Below are positions 13,250 to 14,375 of a stretch of DNA of 14,375 bases, one piece after another (the first letter of the stretch is position 1; each line of letters begins with the position of its first letter). A model generated the notes under the pieces. That model ran no database searches and had not been told where the DNA came from. It worked only from the letters and a program-made list of their open reading frames with translations. The position numbers and the translations under genes were made by a program. Where the stretch lies: contig LFWV01000013.1 of assembly GCA_001273335.1 (NCBI GenBank), positions 1-14,375 of the forward strand. Direction: 5' to 3'. Origin of the DNA: a miscellaneous Crenarchaeota group-1 archaeon SG8-32-3 (GTDB lineage Archaea; Thermoproteota; Bathyarchaeia; Bathyarchaeales; Bathycorpusculaceae).

Positions 13250-14375
13250 AGAACAGTCTAGTTTCACCCATTGTCTTCATATCTAAAGATCTAACACGCG
13301 CAACTATTGGAAAATCTCGTACGACTTTTCCCAAGGTTAAACAATGCTGCGGTGGGAGATCACGCGCAATTGATCTGACAGTCTCGGCGTCTACACGGGC
13401 AGCGCGGCTTACAACGTCTAAGTCATGTTCATTTGTAAAGTTGAAGAGGAAAATGTTGTCTGCTTGGCGATAGATGCTCTCCCGGATGGTGTCGGGTTGG
13501 TTTGTTATGAAAGTAGTGAATATACCGAAGTGTCGCATCCTTGTGACAATGTCGTCCCAATAGGTTTCGCGTAGGTAAAGGTGTGCTTCTTCAGCAAATA
13601 GGAAGGTGGCTTTCAGCTTCCAACTTTGCAGGGAATCAACAAGCTTACCGAGGACGTACTCAACTACTATTTGACGATCTATAGTGCTTGTGTTTCGTAG
13701 GTTTATGACTAGAGCGCCGCCTTTGTCTCTTGCTTTCACCAGACACTCGTCTAATAGCATGGCTTCTGCAGGGTTGTCGGTAAAAAAGCCTGAGTTGACG
13801 AGAGCATGATAACGAGAGGATAGGGCGTCCCGTACGTGCTGGTTGCATTTTAAATCGCGTATAGCCGCGCCCATTTCTTGCAGAGATAGGCTGCCTTTTT
13901 CTTTCAGGTTTTTCCAGAGACGCCTGAACTCTCGGGAGGACGTTGCGGGCAGGTGCAGAGCGTGGATTAGTATGCCCATTACCACGTTTAGGTGTAACTG
14001 ATAAAGGGATACTTTGAAGTTTTGTGAAGGGGTTAACGCGTGGATTTTGTCGTAATACATGTTTCGTTTTCCATCTTTAGTCATACCTACGTTTGTATAT
14101 TCGCCGTTCAAATCGAAAATTACCACTGTAGCCTTATAGCCGATTAGGCTTGCCACTAAAAGCTTGGATAAGTGTGATTTGCCGCAGCCTTTCTTGCCTG
14201 TTACTATGTTTAATGTGCCGTCTACGGCTGTTGCGTCTATGGTTAGGAGCGAAGAGTCTTTGGTGCCGCCGACTATTATGGGTCTGGTTCCTTCAATCTT
14301 AGCGAGCTTAATCAAAAGGGGAACGGGTAGCTTTTTGATAGTGGATTGGGAGCGGCTGGGCAGCCAACTGCTGCA
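13191..14375 (-). CDS. HerA/FtsK-superfamily ATPase (partial, runs off right edge)
   Basis: This is a P-loop motor ATPase of the HerA/DUF87 type. Numbering from TTG 14315 gives Walker A GKKGCGKS (40-47), a following strand VVIFDLNGEY (64-73), Walker B ATFLFAEEAH (236-245) and a sensor-like TNQPDTI (271-277). The helical insert between the P-loop halves and the FLFNFTNEHDLDVV region match archaeal HerA-like proteins. HerA works with NurA nuclease, alongside Mre11-Rad50, in DNA end resection; this one could instead be a distinct DUF87 ATPase. TTG 14315 has no ribosome binding site, and the frame stays open for all 20 further codons to the edge, so the true start probably lies outside. The C-terminus overlaps the NUDIX gene tail-to-tail. 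Confidence 0.85.
   Translation of the reverse strand, partial: CSSWLPSRSQSTIKKLPVPLLIKLAKIEGTRPIIVGGTKDSSLLTIDATAVDGTLNIVTGKKGCGKSHLSKLLVASLIGYKATVVIFDLNGEYTNVGMTKDGKRNMYYDKIHALTPSQNFKVSLYQLHLNVVMGILIHALHLPATSSREFRRLWKNLKEKGSLSLQEMGAAIRDLKCNQHVRDALSSRYHALVNSGFFTDNPAEAMLLDECLVKARDKGGALVINLRNTSTIDRQIVVEYVLGKLVDSLQSWKLKATFLFAEEAHLYLRETYWDDIVTRMRHFGIFTTFITNQPDTIRESIYRQADNIFLFNFTNEHDLDVVSRAARVDAETVRSIARDLPPQHCLTLGKVVRDFPIVARVRSLDMKTMGETRLFFKNINYRFPVSPYSAGRNA

Noticed and set aside
1..14375. CRISPR array, transposon, prophage, rRNA or tRNA genes
   Set aside because: No regularly spaced repeats, transposase or integrase coding, terminal inverted repeats, or rRNA/tRNA-like sequence were seen on reading both strands.
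1..14375. A single multi-gene defence or biosynthetic system spanning the window
   Set aside because: Strands alternate, most genes have their own BoxA, and only padR-ABC forms a clear operon.

Overview
The window looks like chromosomal DNA of an uncultured archaeon, most likely of the TACK group and plausibly Bathyarchaeia-like. The evidence is an archaeal-type ribosomal protein S10, an archaeal UMP kinase, a TrmB-family regulator, an AN1 zinc finger joined to a site-2 protease, a HerA/FtsK-superfamily ATPase and an Mre11-type nuclease. Many genes are preceded by TTTAAA-like archaeal BoxA elements and several by GGAGGTGA-like ribosome binding sites. TTG starts are common. The lineage is inferred from protein resemblance and promoter style only; no rRNA or tRNA gene is present.

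Layout, left to right. At 1-733 (minus) is the 5' part of an mre11-like gene running off the left edge. At 900-1706 (plus) is an AN1 zinc finger/site-2 protease fusion, converging on rps10 (1744-2052, minus). A TrmB-like regulator lacking its first helix (2153-2902) and an unrecognised 255-residue conserved-looking protein (3308-4075) follow on the plus strand, separated by a gene-poor stretch. A single-pass membrane coiled-coil protein (4346-5311, minus) diverges from a small two-zinc-ribbon protein (5640-5966) and a 42-residue desulforedoxin (6211-6339). On the minus strand come an unknown 106-residue ORF, a PurF-like phosphoribosyltransferase without its glutaminase cysteine (6784-8310), and a decayed AlkA/OGG-type DNA glycosylase (8380-9303). 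On the plus strand are pyrH (9450-10124), a padR / ABC ATPase / ABC permease operon (10199-12658) and a NUDIX hydrolase (12803-13249). The NUDIX gene overlaps tail-to-tail with a HerA-like ATPase gene that runs off the right edge.

How the genes work together: the clearest unit is the PadR-regulated ABC-2 exporter, whose three genes overlap or abut and whose promoter carries a repeat and palindrome suited to autoregulation. Most other genes appear to be single-gene transcription units with their own BoxA. Genome maintenance is represented by Mre11, the HerA-like ATPase and the dead glycosylase. Nucleotide metabolism is represented by UMP kinase, the PurF-like protein and NUDIX. I found no CRISPR array, transposase, integrase, tRNA or rRNA, and no clear multi-gene novel system. 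The most unusual items are the cysteine-less PurF homologue with an added hinge segment, the AN1-S2P fusion, the broken glycosylase and several protein families I could not name.
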